The notes: a model not told the origin generated them from the sequence alone. A DNA stretch of 64,000 nucleotides from Athripsodes cinereus (GCA_947579605.1 OX388314.1:25616000-25679999); one strand, 5' to 3'. Counted from the first letter of the stretch, positions 1 through 10,958 are shown. Program-made: numbers and translations.

Positions 1-349
1 GATTATCAAATCAAAAAGTTAGATAACAACATGTCCAGTAATACATATACCTATACAAACATGAAAACATGTGTTCAATATGTATTATGTATTTATTATC
101 TATGTAATTAGACATCTGCTAAGTATTTATTAACTAATAATAACACAAGTAAGTGCTCGGGTATTAATACATAGTAATTACTTATTGAAGTACTTACCTG
201 TCACAAATCACAAATAAAAATAATATTCGTCTTCGAATAGCCTTTAGTCTAACAGCCCTTTTAGACTAGAATTTTCATGAAAAAAAATTGGTAATGCGAC
301 CAATAGTACGGTCGAAATTATAATAATACTGTATTAGGTATACCTTACC

Positions 350-447
350 TTCGCGATAAACTCGCCCTTCGTATATTGACTGTATGATTGTATTTGATTT
401 AAATTTGCTTGTAATCAAGTATGGTAATGAATAAATAAATAAATTCA
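350..447 (+). mobile_element. 3' end of a CR1/L2-like LINE (LINE-C family)
   Basis: The segment carries the CGATAAACTCGCCC block followed by about 70 AT-rich bases and a (TAAA)n tail. The same block ends the large LINE at 26861-28896, and recurs at 23418, 25060, 48600 and 51205. It is a 5'-truncated 3' UTR with no coding sequence. Confidence 0.6.
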
Positions 448-516
448 TATCGGTCTTAAAAAAGTGTTGGTTAAAATAGATTCATTTCATGGCTTTATCT
501 GGTATATAGGATGTAC

Positions 517-657
517 AATAATAATAAGAATTTATTTCCCAGAAATATTTTACAACATCAAATATAAATTTTTCACAATTTAAATTCATTGTCATTTATA
601 CAACTCAATACTACCTCACTGGGTTTGCATCCGTATTGAGATAATACTGTATAATGA
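517..657 (-). mobile_element. LINE-L 3' fragment
   Basis: On the minus strand this matches the 3' part of the copy at 29985-30235. It shares the ACTACCTCACTGG block (plus-strand reading) and the TTTATTTCCC segment next to a TAATAA-type tail. The parent LINE clade is unknown. Confidence 0.5.
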
Positions 658-1518
658 AACAATTATAATTAAAGAAAACAACAAAAAATGATAAAAAAAA
701 AAATCGAAAAAACAAAACAATATAAAGTCTTACTTACCGGAATGCTACTCAGAAGACTTTCAGAATCGTCCACTTCTGTTATTATTCCATATTTATACTA
801 TAAAGGTCCTTGCTTTAAGCATAGATGTTTCCTTCTACATAGGAAACCGTGAAACATTGTGAGATATTCATTTGGAGAAGCTGCATACATAATAAGGACG
901 ATCAGTAAGTGTCCCATGCTCCTGTCCCGTGCATTAAGGAGGATATTTTTGATGCATCTCCACGTGCTATGATTTCGCACAGTACCTACTCGAAATCAGT
1001 ATGATTGGTTTTCTGGGTTTCAACACAAAAAGTTAATAATATCACATCGTATGTCTTCTACATTAAATTCCCTAGCCTATTCTTATGCACATTTCAATTT
1101 CTTTCATCACATGTTTTTCATGTTATGAATAGGTAAGTACATCAATATTCACTCATTTTAATTACTTCGCAGTTCGCGGATTGTTTATTACAAGTAATTT
1201 TTATGATCAAATTTTATGAACTGTTGCGTTTTCCGTTATAACCAGCTACTTATACATTTAACGATCGATTCGTTATATAGAAGAGTGGACTGTTGATACG
1301 ATATAATATAAGATCACTCATCATACATCGCATACCAAACTAAAAGCTACTCTGTTATTTTCAGTAATTAAAGCTAAAATAAAGCGTTGAAATAATTCGA
1401 TACACGGAAATCTAATTAATATTTGAGTAAGTTCATAAGTAAGTGTATTTATTCGTTCATAATATTATAATTACGACATTTCTTACAAGTGAAGGTAAAA
1501 AAAGAAATAGGTAAAAAA
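658..1518. other. No gene recognised
   Basis: AT-rich single-copy-looking sequence. Short ORFs here lack any recognisable motif, and no repeat family of this window is visible. Confidence 0.5.
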
Positions 1519-1560
1519 ATCAGAATGAGTGGAATTCCTCATCGCTGAACTGAAGTATGT
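1519..1560 (-). mobile_element. TagS fragment next to tandem array
   Basis: The words CCTCATCGCTGAA and a preceding AATGAGTGG-like stretch match the antisense middle of the abundant TagS repeat. The fragment is cut off by the 32-bp tandem array that follows. Confidence 0.5.
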
Positions 1561-1561
1561 A

Positions 1562-1721
1562 CCTAATTAAAATTATTTTTTGTCACAAATGTATGTAATT
1601 AAAATTATTTTTTGTCACAAATGTATGTAATTAAAATTATTTTTTGTCACAAATGTATGTAATTAAAATTATTTTTTGTCACAAATGTATGTAATTAAAA
1701 GTATTTTTTGTCACAAATGTG
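1562..1721. repeat. 32-bp tandem repeat, five units
   Basis: The word GTCACAAATGT recurs at 1582, 1614, 1646, 1678 and 1710, an exact 32-bp period. Units are nearly identical; the last differs by AAAG for AAAA. The array lies between two TagS fragments and is probably a local slippage or unequal-exchange product. Confidence 0.9.
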
Positions 1722-1850
1722 GTAGCCTGTAGACTAATTGTGTGTATTAATCATGCAGGTAATCCTCTCCATGTCAATTTAAATTAAGACATTCAGAATG
1801 TTTAGCACACCTCATCGCTGAATTATAGATGTTGTATGTCTCATCATAGT
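1722..1850 (-). mobile_element. TagS copy, 3' half
   Basis: In antisense it shows degraded TAGCC, CTCTCCATG, GACATTCAGAATG and CTCATCGCTGAAT blocks of TagS in the right order. The 5' half may be the fragment at 2097-2192, separated by about 240 bp of other sequence. Confidence 0.6.
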
Positions 1851-2096
1851 ATATTATATATTATATTATTTATTTTTGAAACTAAATTTCGGTTTATGAA
1901 AGACCTAAATACCACGTGCATCATCATACTAAGTAATACCTAGTTGTTCAGTAAAGATGAAAAACGTCGTCAGAAAGATTAGACCCACAGTTCTTTTGTT
2001 TAAAATTACGAGACTCTTAAACAGGCTTACATCACCTCAGACTCTATCACCAGACAACTGATGTTAATTCAGTTAATTGTCTTATAGGTGAGGTGT

Positions 2097-2192
2097 TACG
2101 AATACCTGACTTTTACAGAACATCCGAAAACTTACAGGAAAGAGTGGGAGATCTATTTCTTACCGGAAGCTTCTCGGTTTACGACTGCCACG
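2097..2192 (-). mobile_element. TagS copy, 5' half
   Basis: It carries antisense blocks corresponding to TTTTACAGGACACTCGAAAA and AGAGTGGGAGACCAATTC, with mismatches. They match the 5' half of TagS. Together with 1722-1850 it could be one element split by an insertion. Confidence 0.6.
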
Positions 2193-2463
2193 ATTAGATA
2201 TATTATTAAATTTAAAAGCTTTTTCGACTTTATAGAGAAAGACTGTTACTCTCTGAACGAAGCCGAGTTTTAAAGCTAGTTTAGAATATCTAAAAGTGCA
2301 AACGTTTCACCAATAAATGCTTTTATTTTTATCGGAATAAATTATCCAACAATAAAAATGATTCCCAATCAAAGATCAAGTTCTATTTTTACAAAAATCT
2401 TCTGCAACCAATTATTTTTTCTGATTGACATAAATTTGATTTACATAAATATAATGTAAATAG

Positions 2464-2697
2464 TTTCGTTGAACAACCAGCCAAGAATTTGTCTGCCATG
2501 CTTTTCCGTAAGTTTTTGAGTATGCTGTAAAAGGCAGGTGTTCGAAAAATTAAAACCTTTTATATCAGTGATGAGGTTTGCCAACCATCCTGAGTCTTTT
2601 ATTATTTTTACGGTTTGCATGTTTGTTACATGCAGCTAGTATGCTGACCATCCCACTTGAGGTATATGCCGAGATGGTATAGTTGTAGTATAGTGTA
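2464..2697 (+). mobile_element. TagS copy, near full length
   Basis: It starts in the degraded 5' end (TTTCGTTGAAC) and runs through AAAGGCAGGTGTTCG, GATGAGGTTTGCCA and CATGCAGCTAGT to a TAG-rich tail. The 3' hairpin is damaged (CCCACTTGAGG). Confidence 0.75.
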
Positions 2698-2944
2698 AAT
2701 AATTTGGGTAATATTTTTAAAAATTTATTTATACAGTTATAGGGAATAGTAATTATTACTGTGAAGTTGATATCTTCAACGAATCGGAGTACACAGTACG
2801 GAAATGTGCTTTGAGCGGGATTATTCAAAGGTACATGCTTTCCGTTGAGAATATCCAGTAGTTTCTATTGTCATGTTGTATTTATTGTCTCTTATATATA
2901 ATATATTGATTGTGTTTGTTCCAAGTATGTTGTTTTTTTTAAGT

Positions 2945-3001
2945 TATTCTACTGTAAAGGCTATTTAGCCGTATACTTTGTTAATAAATAAATAAATAAA
3001 T
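2945..3001 (+). mobile_element. Jockey-like LINE 3' tail
   Basis: CTGTAAAGGCTATTTAGCCG followed by (TAAA)n resembles the AACATGTAAAAGGC...GCCGT terminus of the Jockey-like element ending near 39312. Only the last part of the 3' UTR is present. Confidence 0.5.
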
Positions 3002-3012
3002 ACGACATAAAA

Positions 3013-3275
3013 AATGACTAAGAAGATATATTTGGCTGAGAGGAATGGTGCTCGGAGACGTGGACGTCCGAGGATTAAATGGCAAGATCATTTAAATCAA
3101 ATCCTACAGGACGGTCACGTGTTGAGCACGTTAAACAGGAGAGCATGCATGAGGAATTGTATGACAGTGACGGGAGCGAAAAATGTATGCTAGGATAGAA
3201 GGAAGTGGCGCTCGATCCTTTCTGCCTACCCCGCGAGGGAAGCGGCGTGATGGTATGTATGTATGTAAATAAATA
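3013..3275 (+). mobile_element. LINE-R (RTE-like) 3' fragment with TATG tail
   Basis: Translating from 3041 gives RRRGRPRIKWQDHLNQIL, then a block around RRACMRNC, one stop, and RRKWRSILSAYP. This is the C-terminal GRP...DRxxWR region seen at 19914-20129. It ends in AAGCGGCGTGATGG and (TATG)n. The copy is 5'-truncated and inactive. The clade is judged RTE-like from this C-terminal signature only. Confidence 0.75.
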
Positions 3276-3307
3276 CAAACAATCAAAAGAACAACATTAT
3301 GGAATAT

Positions 3308-3346
3308 ATTGCCCCACTAGACTAATAAAGTCTGTTCTGGGGCAAT
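3308..3346. repeat. Short hairpin
   Basis: ATTGCCCCA and TGGGGCAAT form perfect 9-bp outer arms, with an inner AGACT/AGTCT pair. Function unknown; possibly a relic of a small fold-back element. Confidence 0.6.
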
Positions 3347-3839
3347 ACCAAAAAAATAGAACTTTGACAAAAATGTAGGTACACTTAAATAATAATAGAT
3401 CATCATAATGTGTATCAAGTCATTTAGTAAGTGTGAGTTGGATTAACGTAAGAGTTAGTAATTTATTGTATTATGTTCGTCATATCTCTCTCAGACTCCC
3501 TTCTACCCCTCTCCATGAGCCATTTCGTCACCAATTTGTTCAAGTTTTTCCCACTTAGGGATAGTACATAAAGTATGTGGATTATATTAGTTATAACAAT
3601 TTTTTGTTTAAGTTAAATATTTTAAGAATCACTGCATCATGATACATAAATTCATCATCAAACCACTTGATTGTTTTAACTAGCACCACTTTCATAAAAT
3701 GCTTCCCATAAAATTGATATTAAATTTACTTGCGAGATATATTTCATTCTACTATAAATATTATTATTTTATTGATTTGGCATACACGAAATGTAGATGG
3801 ATGTCGCTACGAGAATACCTAGAGTAAATATATCGACTA

Positions 3840-4110
3840 TCCGGTTCCACTAGTCGATTTTTTTTATTTAATTGGTAATACACTCATTCAATTCCACAAA
3901 CAAATAAATATTAAAAAATACATGGTTTCCTTTACATATTAAATATTTTGTTATTGAATAAAAAACTATTGTACACCTATTTTCGATTTCACAAATAAAT
4001 ATAAACGGAACATTGACAATGTGATTATTACAATGTTATTGTCTTTAACTGTGTGATTATTATAATATATAATATATTTCACTTTCTGTTGTGTTTTTAA
4101 AGCATAATAT
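3840..4110 (+). repeat. Unclassified repeat, copy 1 (inverted partner at 12955-13240)
   Basis: The words ATTCCACAAACAAATA, CACCTATTTTCGATTTC and ATTTCACTTTCTGTTGTG recur in the same order on the opposite strand at 12955-13240. Two diverged inverted copies 9 kb apart indicate an old interspersed element of unknown class. Confidence 0.65.
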
Positions 4111-4194
4111 AATTTTTTATTTTTATTATTGTTATTTTTACTTGTTATTTTGATAATTATTTTTTATTACTTTGAATTTGCTTGTTGTTATATT

Positions 4195-4255
4195 TATTTT
4201 GTGCTGTTAACATGTAAAAGGCGAAAGACGTGAATGTGCTTAAATAAATAAGTAT
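4195..4255 (+). mobile_element. Jockey-like LINE 3' tail
   Basis: TTAACATGTAAAAGGCGAAA followed by GACGTGAATGTG and AAATAAATAAG matches the tail of the Jockey-like family (compare 39260-39312). Confidence 0.6.
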
Positions 4256-4341
4256 ATCTAAATTTAAAAAAAAAATGCTGATTTCTAGAATTTAAGGTAT
4301 TTCTTCTTAATGAGTTTTGTAACTGGACAATCGACATGTGC

Positions 4342-4787
4342 ATTGGGGTCTAGGAAAATTCACCGACAACAATTTGCCGACGGACAATTCACCGACAACA
4401 ATTCACCGAGAGGACAAATTACCGAGAGGATAATTCACCGACAGGATAATTCATCGACGTACATTTCACCGACAGACAATTTGCCGACAAATACAAAACA
4501 ATATAAACACGTTTTGTAATGTTGTATTTTATTGTTTATGTATTTGTGTAACAAAATATTTAAACAACCACTACAAGAAACAATCTGTGTTTTTTAAAAA
4601 AAAGAACTTCCGACCACGCCAGAATTATATTATTCGCATTTGTCGGCAAATTGTCTGTCGGTGAAATGTACGTCGATGAATTATCCTGTCGGTGAATTAT
4701 CCTCTCGGTAATTTGTCCTCTCGGTGAATTGTTGTCGGTGAATTGTCCGTCGGCAAATTGTTGTCGGTGAATTTTCCTAGACCCAAT
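4342..4787. mobile_element. Long fold-back element with internal CCGACA iterations
   Basis: Arms 4342-4492 and 4638-4787 are almost perfect reverse complements of about 148 bp, around a 145-bp loop. The termini read ATTGGGGTCTAGGAAAATTC and its complement. Each arm consists of short degenerate repeats of the type TTCACCGACA and TTGCCGACGGACAA. This resembles fold-back (FB-like) transposons, whose arms contain short direct repeats. No transposase ORF is present and no target duplication was recognised. Confidence 0.85.
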
Positions 4788-4980
4788 AAAATACTATCAA
4801 ACGCAAAGAAAGAGTTTAATAATCTGTAGTAGCATGAAGATAACCTTTGTAATGTCATCATCCAAGAAAAATAAAGAGATAATGCAAAGGAATTTATGTA
4901 TATACTTACATATTGAGATAAGGACATCAACATCACATACCTACAACATAATGTAAGCTTATATTATTTGTGTGCATTTA

Positions 4981-5240
4981 CTACTACTACTACTACTATA
5001 CCATCACGGCATATCCCACAAGTGGGGTAGCCAGCAGATCAGTTGCATGTAAGAAACATACAAACTGTCCTCTTCGTGCCAGTATAAAATCAAGACATTC
5101 AGGATGGGTGGCAAACCTCAACGCTGAATTTAAGATGTAAAATGTCTTATTTTTTTCGAACACCTGCCTTTTACAGGACACTCGAAAACTTACGCAGAAG
5201 AGTGGGAGACCAATTCTTTACCGGATGCTCCACGGAAATA
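4981..5240 (-). mobile_element. TagS, full-length reference copy
   Basis: A complete 260-bp copy. On the minus strand it runs from TTCCGTGGAGCATCCGG to the hairpin CCCCACTTGTGGG, CCGTGATGG and (TAG)n. The flanks TGTGCATTTA (4971-4980) and TGTGTATTTA (5241-5250) form a 9/10 target duplication, consistent with retroposition. There is no ORF and no clear tRNA-type promoter, so its origin is open. Confidence 0.85.
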
Positions 5241-5344
5241 TGTGTATTTAAGTGGTTTAAAGTGATATCAAAGAGGTTCTCACGAGATTAGAAAGAAATC
5301 AGGATGGAGCTTCTGAGAATCTTGATTGCCAAAAATGTGCTTAA

Positions 5345-5560
5345 AGTTTTATTTATCTATCTATACCTTCACGTCTTATGCCAAGTGGGGTAGGCAGTGA
5401 GAACGGAATGCTTTATAGATCTTTCCTTACATACTTCTTTTACATTCATACAATTTCTCATACACGCACGTCGATTTCTTTTTCTTAACTTACGACCGTC
5501 CTTGAGAATTTGATCCACGTTGTTCTCGGACGCCTACGCTTCATCACACCCCCTTTTCTC
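5345..5560 (-). mobile_element. LINE-R 3' fragment with TAGA tail
   Basis: The minus strand encodes a decayed version of the GRPR...ACMRNC...WRS tail found at 19914-20129. It ends in TGCCAAGTGGGGTAGG (plus reading) and a short (TAGA)n. Confidence 0.7.
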
Positions 5561-5935
5561 ATCCTTGCTGTAAGTTTTTCATAAAATTTTGATACCAATA
5601 TAATTTCACATTAATTAGTTTTAAACGAGCGTTGGCTCAAAAGGGTACCTTCGTTCATTTCCCCTTCGAGTCTCTCGTTACAGTTGCATTTATAAAACTA
5701 TGCTAGTGTTGATTCAGAATATATTGATGGTCCATATATTAGAAGTGAACCTTTTTAAAACAATCACCACAGTTTGTTAATATTACTTATTCATATTGGT
5801 ACAAAAGACTTTTGTGTTTCAGAATTCAGGGCATTCATTGTTTTTTTTATTTTATTTAAAAGTATTTTTTAATTTGTTTCAGGTATAAAGGATGTCCTAT
5901 ACTTCAGCATTAGTAGAAAATAAAAATTTACCATA
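5561..5935. other. No gene recognised
   Basis: AT-rich spacer between LINE fragments; no motif or repeat identified. Confidence 0.5.
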
Positions 5936-5936
5936 T

Positions 5937-6766
5937 TCTATCTATCTATCTATCTATACAGCCACTTCTGTCCACTGCTGAACATAGGCCTCCCTCATAT
6001 TTCTCCAGGCAGCTCTATCTTGTGCCTTCTGAATCCAATCACCAGCAATCCTCTTTACGTCATCTGACCATCTAGTGGGCGGTCTCCCTCTACTTCTCTT
6101 ATCTTCTCGAGGTCTCCACTCCACTACCCTCTTTGTCCATCTTTGATCAGTGAATCTAGCGACATGTCCCGCCCACGCCCACTTCAGTTTTGTAATTCTT
6201 TCAACAACGTCAGTAACTCCGGATCTTCTGCGAATTTCTGTGTTGCGTATTCTGTCTGACAGTCTTATGTGGAGCATGTCCCTTTCATGTTTGCGCTGTG
6301 CCACTCGGAGCTTCCTGACGGCCGCTTTTGTGAGCGTAAGCGTTTCTGCACCATAGCACTGGTCGTATAATTTGCGTTTCAAACATTGGGGGATGTCGCT
6401 AGTGAAAAACTTCTTCAGGTTACCGTAGGCTGCCCACCCAAGACATATTCTTCTCTGCAGCTCTACGGTTTGGTTATCTCGTGAGAGTGTAATGCTATGT
6501 CCGAGATATTTATATTCGTTGACTTCTTCTATTGTTTGGTTGCCAATGATAATTTTCCCACCAAGAACTAAGTTTGTCATCAATTTTGTTTTGCCTGCAT
6601 TTATAAGGAGCCCCACCCTTTTTGTTGCTTCCATGAGCTCCTTTAACATGTCGCACGCCTCTTTTAGATCTTCTGATATTAATACGATATCGTCTGCGAA
6701 TCTCAAATTGCTTAGGTTTACTCCATCCACTCTGATACCTTTATTTTCCATATTAATATAAGGTAA
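5937..6766 (-). pseudogene. RTE-type reverse transcriptase, C-terminal half, 5'-truncated
   Basis: The open frame spans 5954-6859, but its first roughly 31 codons are antisense SINE-1 sequence; retroelement homology starts near 6766. The FADD catalytic box is at residues 54-57, followed by the KYLGHSIT motif (117-124), GHVAR (231-235) and GRPPTRW (258-264). These are the order and spacing of the palm-thumb and C-terminal region of RTE-clade non-LTR retrotransposons. The endonuclease and the N-terminal RT motifs are missing, and a short in-frame gap is likely around residue 169. The 3' terminus is a (TAGA)n microsatellite at 5937-5957, as expected for RTE. It cannot transpose on its own. Confidence 0.9.
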
Positions 6767-6955
6767 TTCGAGTTCGTCGGTAGCCTGGAGGTAGAGTCTC
6801 GGCCTCTTGAACAAGGGGTCCGCGGTTCGATCCCAGGTGCCGGCAAACTCCCCTTTCACGACACAAGCTTTTAGCTTACTGTGGAAGGTGTATAAAGTTG
6901 TATTTGGGTTTATAACAAAACCCAGATATATCTTTTTAAAAAAAAAAAAAAAATT
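6766..6955 (+). mobile_element. SINE-1, tRNA-derived, full length
   Basis: The tRNA-like head has an A-box-like TAGCCTGGAGG and a B box GGTTCGATCCC. A body with GGGTTTATAACAAAACCCAG and a poly(A) at 6938-6952 follow. Three more copies lie at 25203, 41709 and 49207. It abuts the truncated 5' edge of the RTE remnant in opposite orientation. Confidence 0.85.
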
Positions 6956-7461
6956 TGTGAAGAAATTTGTACCGGACTATCAGTCTAGTAAGTGTATGTT
7001 CACATACGACAAATTAATACAAGACCTGCTTTTCTGAAGAACTCTGACCCAGCTTGTTATTCACTGGACTACCGATATTTCTATTTATTTATATGAGTCG
7101 AATTTTGATTAGATTAACCGGACATCTCCGAACACGTGTGTGTGGAACTAAGAAGGAATGGCATTTAGAACTAATAACAAAGACTTTATTGTATATTATT
7201 TGATAAAGCATAACTTCTCAACATTAATTCTAGATAAATCTCAAATTCTAAATTCAGTTCTATAAGTAAGTATTAACTAATTTAAAAGTTGTTAAACTTC
7301 ACGAACACTATTTAAAATGCTTGTAGCTTGTAGATTATAGATAGATAGAATGTATGTTCATTTATCCAACCATAAATAGCCTTACATTAGCTTTCTATAT
7401 AAGATATAACAATACAATATAATATCTTCTACTCAATTTGACATTCTTGTTTGATATAAAT
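6956..7461. other. No gene recognised
   Basis: AT-rich sequence with no motif or known repeat from this window. Confidence 0.5.
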
Positions 7462-7564
7462 ACAGATGGCACAGAGAAGACGGTTTGCACGTTTATAACA
7501 CACGTCTGCTGGCTACCCCACTTGTGGGATATGCCATGATGGTGTAGTAGTAGTAGTAGTAGTA
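7462..7564 (+). mobile_element. TagS, 5'-truncated
   Basis: Contains only the 3' 100 bp: GGCACAGAGAAGACGG, the intact hairpin CCCCACTTGTGGG and (TAG)7. Confidence 0.8.
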
Positions 7565-7797
7565 GGGATAGAAAATATCTGTATATTAAAAAAGATGTGG
7601 ACTTGAATGAATAATTAAAATATTATTCTCGCACTTTGATAGCAGATTTGATTGTGTAGTGTTTTTACAGAATATTGTAAGTTCTTTTTTATTAACAATT
7701 GATATTCTTGTGGTTGTTGTTTTAGATTCTTATTTGTTTATGATTGTTATGTGTTGTTCACAGCCAGCAATTAGGTTTCAGAACTGTCAAGCTGGCA

Positions 7798-8168
7798 GTG
7801 ATAATAATAATAATAAAGACAATTTATATTAGGCGCCGTTTAATGATCCGTGACCATCTCAAGGGCGCCATGGCTTTTCTTGAAAAGCAGTGTTTTCAGC
7901 TTACTCCTGAACGTTTCAGTGGGTTGGTTCTGTCTCAAGTCCGCTGGCAATCGGTTCCAGGCAGTTGGCCCCGCAACGCTAAAGCTCCTCTCTGCGAATT
8001 TGGAAGTGTTTACCCTGTTGGGCTCCACAAGTTTGTTGACAGCGGTGGAAGCTGATCGCAGTGGTCGCCTCAGAGTTTCGTCAAGGGGAGAGAGTTCAGT
8101 GAGGCATAGAGGTGCCGTGCCGTTCAAGGCTTTGTGGACCGTGAGGCACAGTTTGGCACACAGTGGTA
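7798..8168 (-). pseudogene. CR1/L2-like LINE C-terminus (LINE-G) with GGCGCC 3' end
   Basis: The minus strand is open through ...HKALNGTAPLCLTELSP, then ERSFSVAGPTAWNRLP and FRSKLKTLLF. This is the typical ending of CR1/L2-type ORF2 proteins (RSFS-x-AGP-x-x-WN-x-LP). The RT core is absent. The 3' UTR holds the words CTTGAGATGG and GGCGCC, followed by a (TTATTA)n-like tail near 7800. A second 3' end lies at 34500-34560 and another C-terminus at 63690-63900. Confidence 0.8.
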
Positions 8169-8284
8169 TATTTTATTCAAATAAAATAAAATAAACAAAT
8201 AAAATAAAAAGTGTTTCTATTGATTCTTTTCTTTTGTCAATACCTGGATTATTTGTATTAAATTGAAATAGGAATTAGTCTTGT

Positions 8285-8520
8285 AACGTAATTTTCTGAG
8301 GAGAATAGGTTTCCCAATCTTTTACGAAAGTTTTCGAGTGTGTCACAAACAGCAGGTGTTTGTATAACCTCACGTATACAACAATTAACATCTTCAATAC
8401 AGCCATAAGGCATCCTGAATGTCTTATTTTTTATTGGCACAGAGAGGACAACCTGCATATTTGTTTACTTGCATTTATACCGCTTACTGCCCCACTTGTG
8501 GTATATTCATTCTTATTATG
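8285..8520 (+). mobile_element. TagS, decayed
   Basis: TTTTCGAGTGTG, GCAGGTGTTTG, CATCCTGAATGTCTTATTTT, GGCACAGAGAGGACAACCTG and GCCCCACTTGTGG appear in TagS order. The TAG tail is lost. Confidence 0.75.
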
Positions 8521-8525
8521 GTCAC

Positions 8526-8608
8526 TCACAACTTCACCTTCAAATTCCGCAGCCACTGGATTGCGTCATCTGCAAGTGCGTGTAAGTCCTGAAGTTCTCC
8601 TTGGATTG
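8526..8608 (-). pseudogene. Non-LTR retrotransposon extreme C-terminus
   Basis: The minus strand encodes LQDLHALADDAIQWLRNLKV and then a stop. It matches the end of the zinc-finger-bearing fragment at 44650-45009 (SDDAISWLRDLEIR). Only about 25 codons remain. A degraded TagS-like end (ACTTGTGGTATATAATATG) follows at 8612-8652. Confidence 0.6.
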
Positions 8609-9211
8609 CATATACTACTTGTGGTATATAATATGATGGTATTGTATTGGTTTTTGAGTAATTTTTGTTAGACGAGGACCATTTGTTTGAGAGCCAGTGG
8701 TATAGAAACACCAGTAAACATGTGGTAAGCCTAGTGAGTACAATAAAATCCTGATTATCGTGTGGATTCAATCAATTTAATTATCCATCACGTTGCGATG
8801 ATTGAATATGAATGGAATACCACAACAATGAGTCCACTCAGTGGAGAGTGATGTATGGGATACACATCACCACAACACGTGGTTGGCAGACCTCTGCTAA
8901 TTATCTTCTAATGAACCAGCTCGGCTGGGAAAAATAATAAACATGTTAAAACAAGATAATATATAAGAATCTATACGCGTAAGTAAATAGTATGAATTAC
9001 TTATTCGTAGTTGCGAAATTCGAGACGAATACTTCAATGTGTCCAAAAATATTCGTTCTTTAGTCACTTTCACTTATTTTGAGTCATTCTATATTGTGCA
9101 GTGGACTGCCAGTCGATAGCATTTAGCTTTTTTAGGTATATCATGGTTTTTAGACTATCTTGTAGTCAACTGTCACTAGACCTCACCCAAAATATAATTT
9201 AACTATGATAA

Positions 9212-9366
9212 CAGCATCCGGTAAAGAATTGGCCTGCCACTTTTTCCGTAAGCTTTCGAGTGTCAGCGATGAGGTTTGCCAACCATCCTGAATATTATGG
9301 AGAGGACAAGTTGCATGTGGCTAATTTGCTGGCTACGTCGCTTTTGGGATACGCCGTGATGGGATA
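9212..9366 (+). mobile_element. TagS with internal deletion
   Basis: The 5' end (GCATCCGGTAAAGAATTGG) joins TTTCGAGTGTCAGCGATGAG, so about 50 bp between GTGT and CAGCGATG are missing. It ends in GGGATACGCCGTGATGGG. Confidence 0.75.
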
Positions 9367-9370
9367 AAAA

Positions 9371-10930
9371 TAACTAAAGCCCTCAGGAATTTAAGAAAAA
9401 TATACCACAAAAAGCTTTCCAAAAGGTGATTTCGGGTTCTTAGTAAACCTTTATATACTCTTCATAATTACAGTAAACAATACACCTATTTGCGTCTTGA
9501 AGGCGGAAAAGTTGGACAACACAATGTAATTTTTTTTCGATAGATTCAGTTTTGCACACTCCAGTCTTATTTCAAATAACACTGCAGCCCTGTTCTCGAC
9601 GATGTGATGTCTGTTTTTACTTGCTTCTCTATAACCGTTCTGATTCTGGATAAATGGAATATACCTACTGAAAATGTGTTATCCATCATGACGCTGATGT
9701 ATAAGAACATCATCAGCCATTTGCACAGCAGACAACATTTACAGCCAGCCAGGATTAATCACACCATTTCGCCATACACACTGTTTACTCCAGTGGTGTA
9801 GCTTCCAATAAAGTAACAATGCTTGCATCAAAGAATGCATCTGGGTTTGTAATAAGTGTATTATTTCATATACCTTCAAAGTATACAATATTCTTGTGAA
9901 GTGAAGATCTGGTAGGTTGTCAGCCAAAGCATTAAAAACTAGGATTTTCTTATTAAAAATATATATCTCTAGCATCAGGCTATGGATCATCTCATGTTTT
10001 AGAATTAATAGTTATATTTAGATACCTACTTTTTTATTTTTAAATTTATGTTGAACATTCTTGGTTACTAACTGCTCGTCATGGCACATTTCGTTTTGTT
10101 AGTATTTAAATTGAATCGGATAAATGGAAGTCTCCAGTCTTCTAAGCTATCCGAGAAGTGACTTTGCAAGGTACAATAATTTCGTATTGGAGCGAGGGAG
10201 ACCACTACCATCTTTAGGTTATGGAGTGAAATAGCAAAGGTTTATTGTATTATTGTTAATTTTAGAACATGTCTTCTAAGAAAATTAGTAGGTACTGCCT
10301 GTCTATACTATAAAGATTTAAATATGGATTTTCAATAAAATTCTAGGGTTCTTTTTTACAATTTCCTTTGGTTACGCTACTGTTCGAGCTACTCTCAACG
10401 ATTTCTCGAAAATACCGCATACGTTCAATAACAAGGAGTGTGTCTATGTTGGACACACAATGAGTTTGTTCATTCGTGCGAAACATCTGTTGTGCCTTGA
10501 GTTAGATAGATTCCTCTACTTACACTACACAAGCCAATAAGATATCATATGTCCATACTCCATGCAACGTTTTCTCATCATCTTTTCTATGTACTATTCA
10601 ATATTCATACAAACGTATGTTTTGTGTTACAACTTACAACCTATCAATGAATCCAGTACTTGAATAAAATATTGTTTATTTTATAACGATTTCTTCAAAC
10701 TTTGAATGTATTTTGAGATATCTTTCTTCTTTAGCCATTTCGGATCCATCTTTGTACATACGTGACCTATTTCTTATGTTTTTCTACTTTTTCTTGTCTT
10801 GAGTTTTCTTTATCCTTTTCCTTCCTTACATCATTCGGCGATCAAGCGTAGGGCTTGATTTTATTTATTTGACTATTCAACAGATTTTTTTAGAAATATA
10901 TGAAAGTTGTAACTAAAACTGAAGATAATA
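9371..10930. other. No gene recognised
   Basis: Mostly unique AT-rich DNA. A small palindrome GTGTGTC/GACACAC lies near 10440-10460. No coding signal. Confidence 0.5.
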
Positions 10931-10958
10931 AAAAGCTCATGATTCATCATGAGCTTTT
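10931..10958. repeat. Perfect 13-bp hairpin
   Basis: AAAAGCTCATGAT and ATCATGAGCTTTT are separated by TC. It is a perfect inverted repeat with a 2-base loop, origin unknown. Confidence 0.8.

Noticed and set aside
3075..3278. Minus-strand frame of 67 codons
   Set aside because: Shadow of the LINE-R sense frame on the plus strand.
4310..4519. Short protein-coding gene
   Set aside because: The frame lies in one arm of the fold-back element and its repetitive codons reflect the DNA repeats.
6773..6850. tRNA gene candidate
   Set aside because: A and B boxes are present but no cloverleaf forms, and the sequence continues into a shared SINE body with poly(A); it is the SINE-1 head. The same applies at 18495, 25320, 41720, 51580 and 52150.
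10931..10958. Intrinsic bacterial terminator
   Set aside because: The hairpin with a T-run looks like one, but the context is eukaryotic and no gene precedes it.
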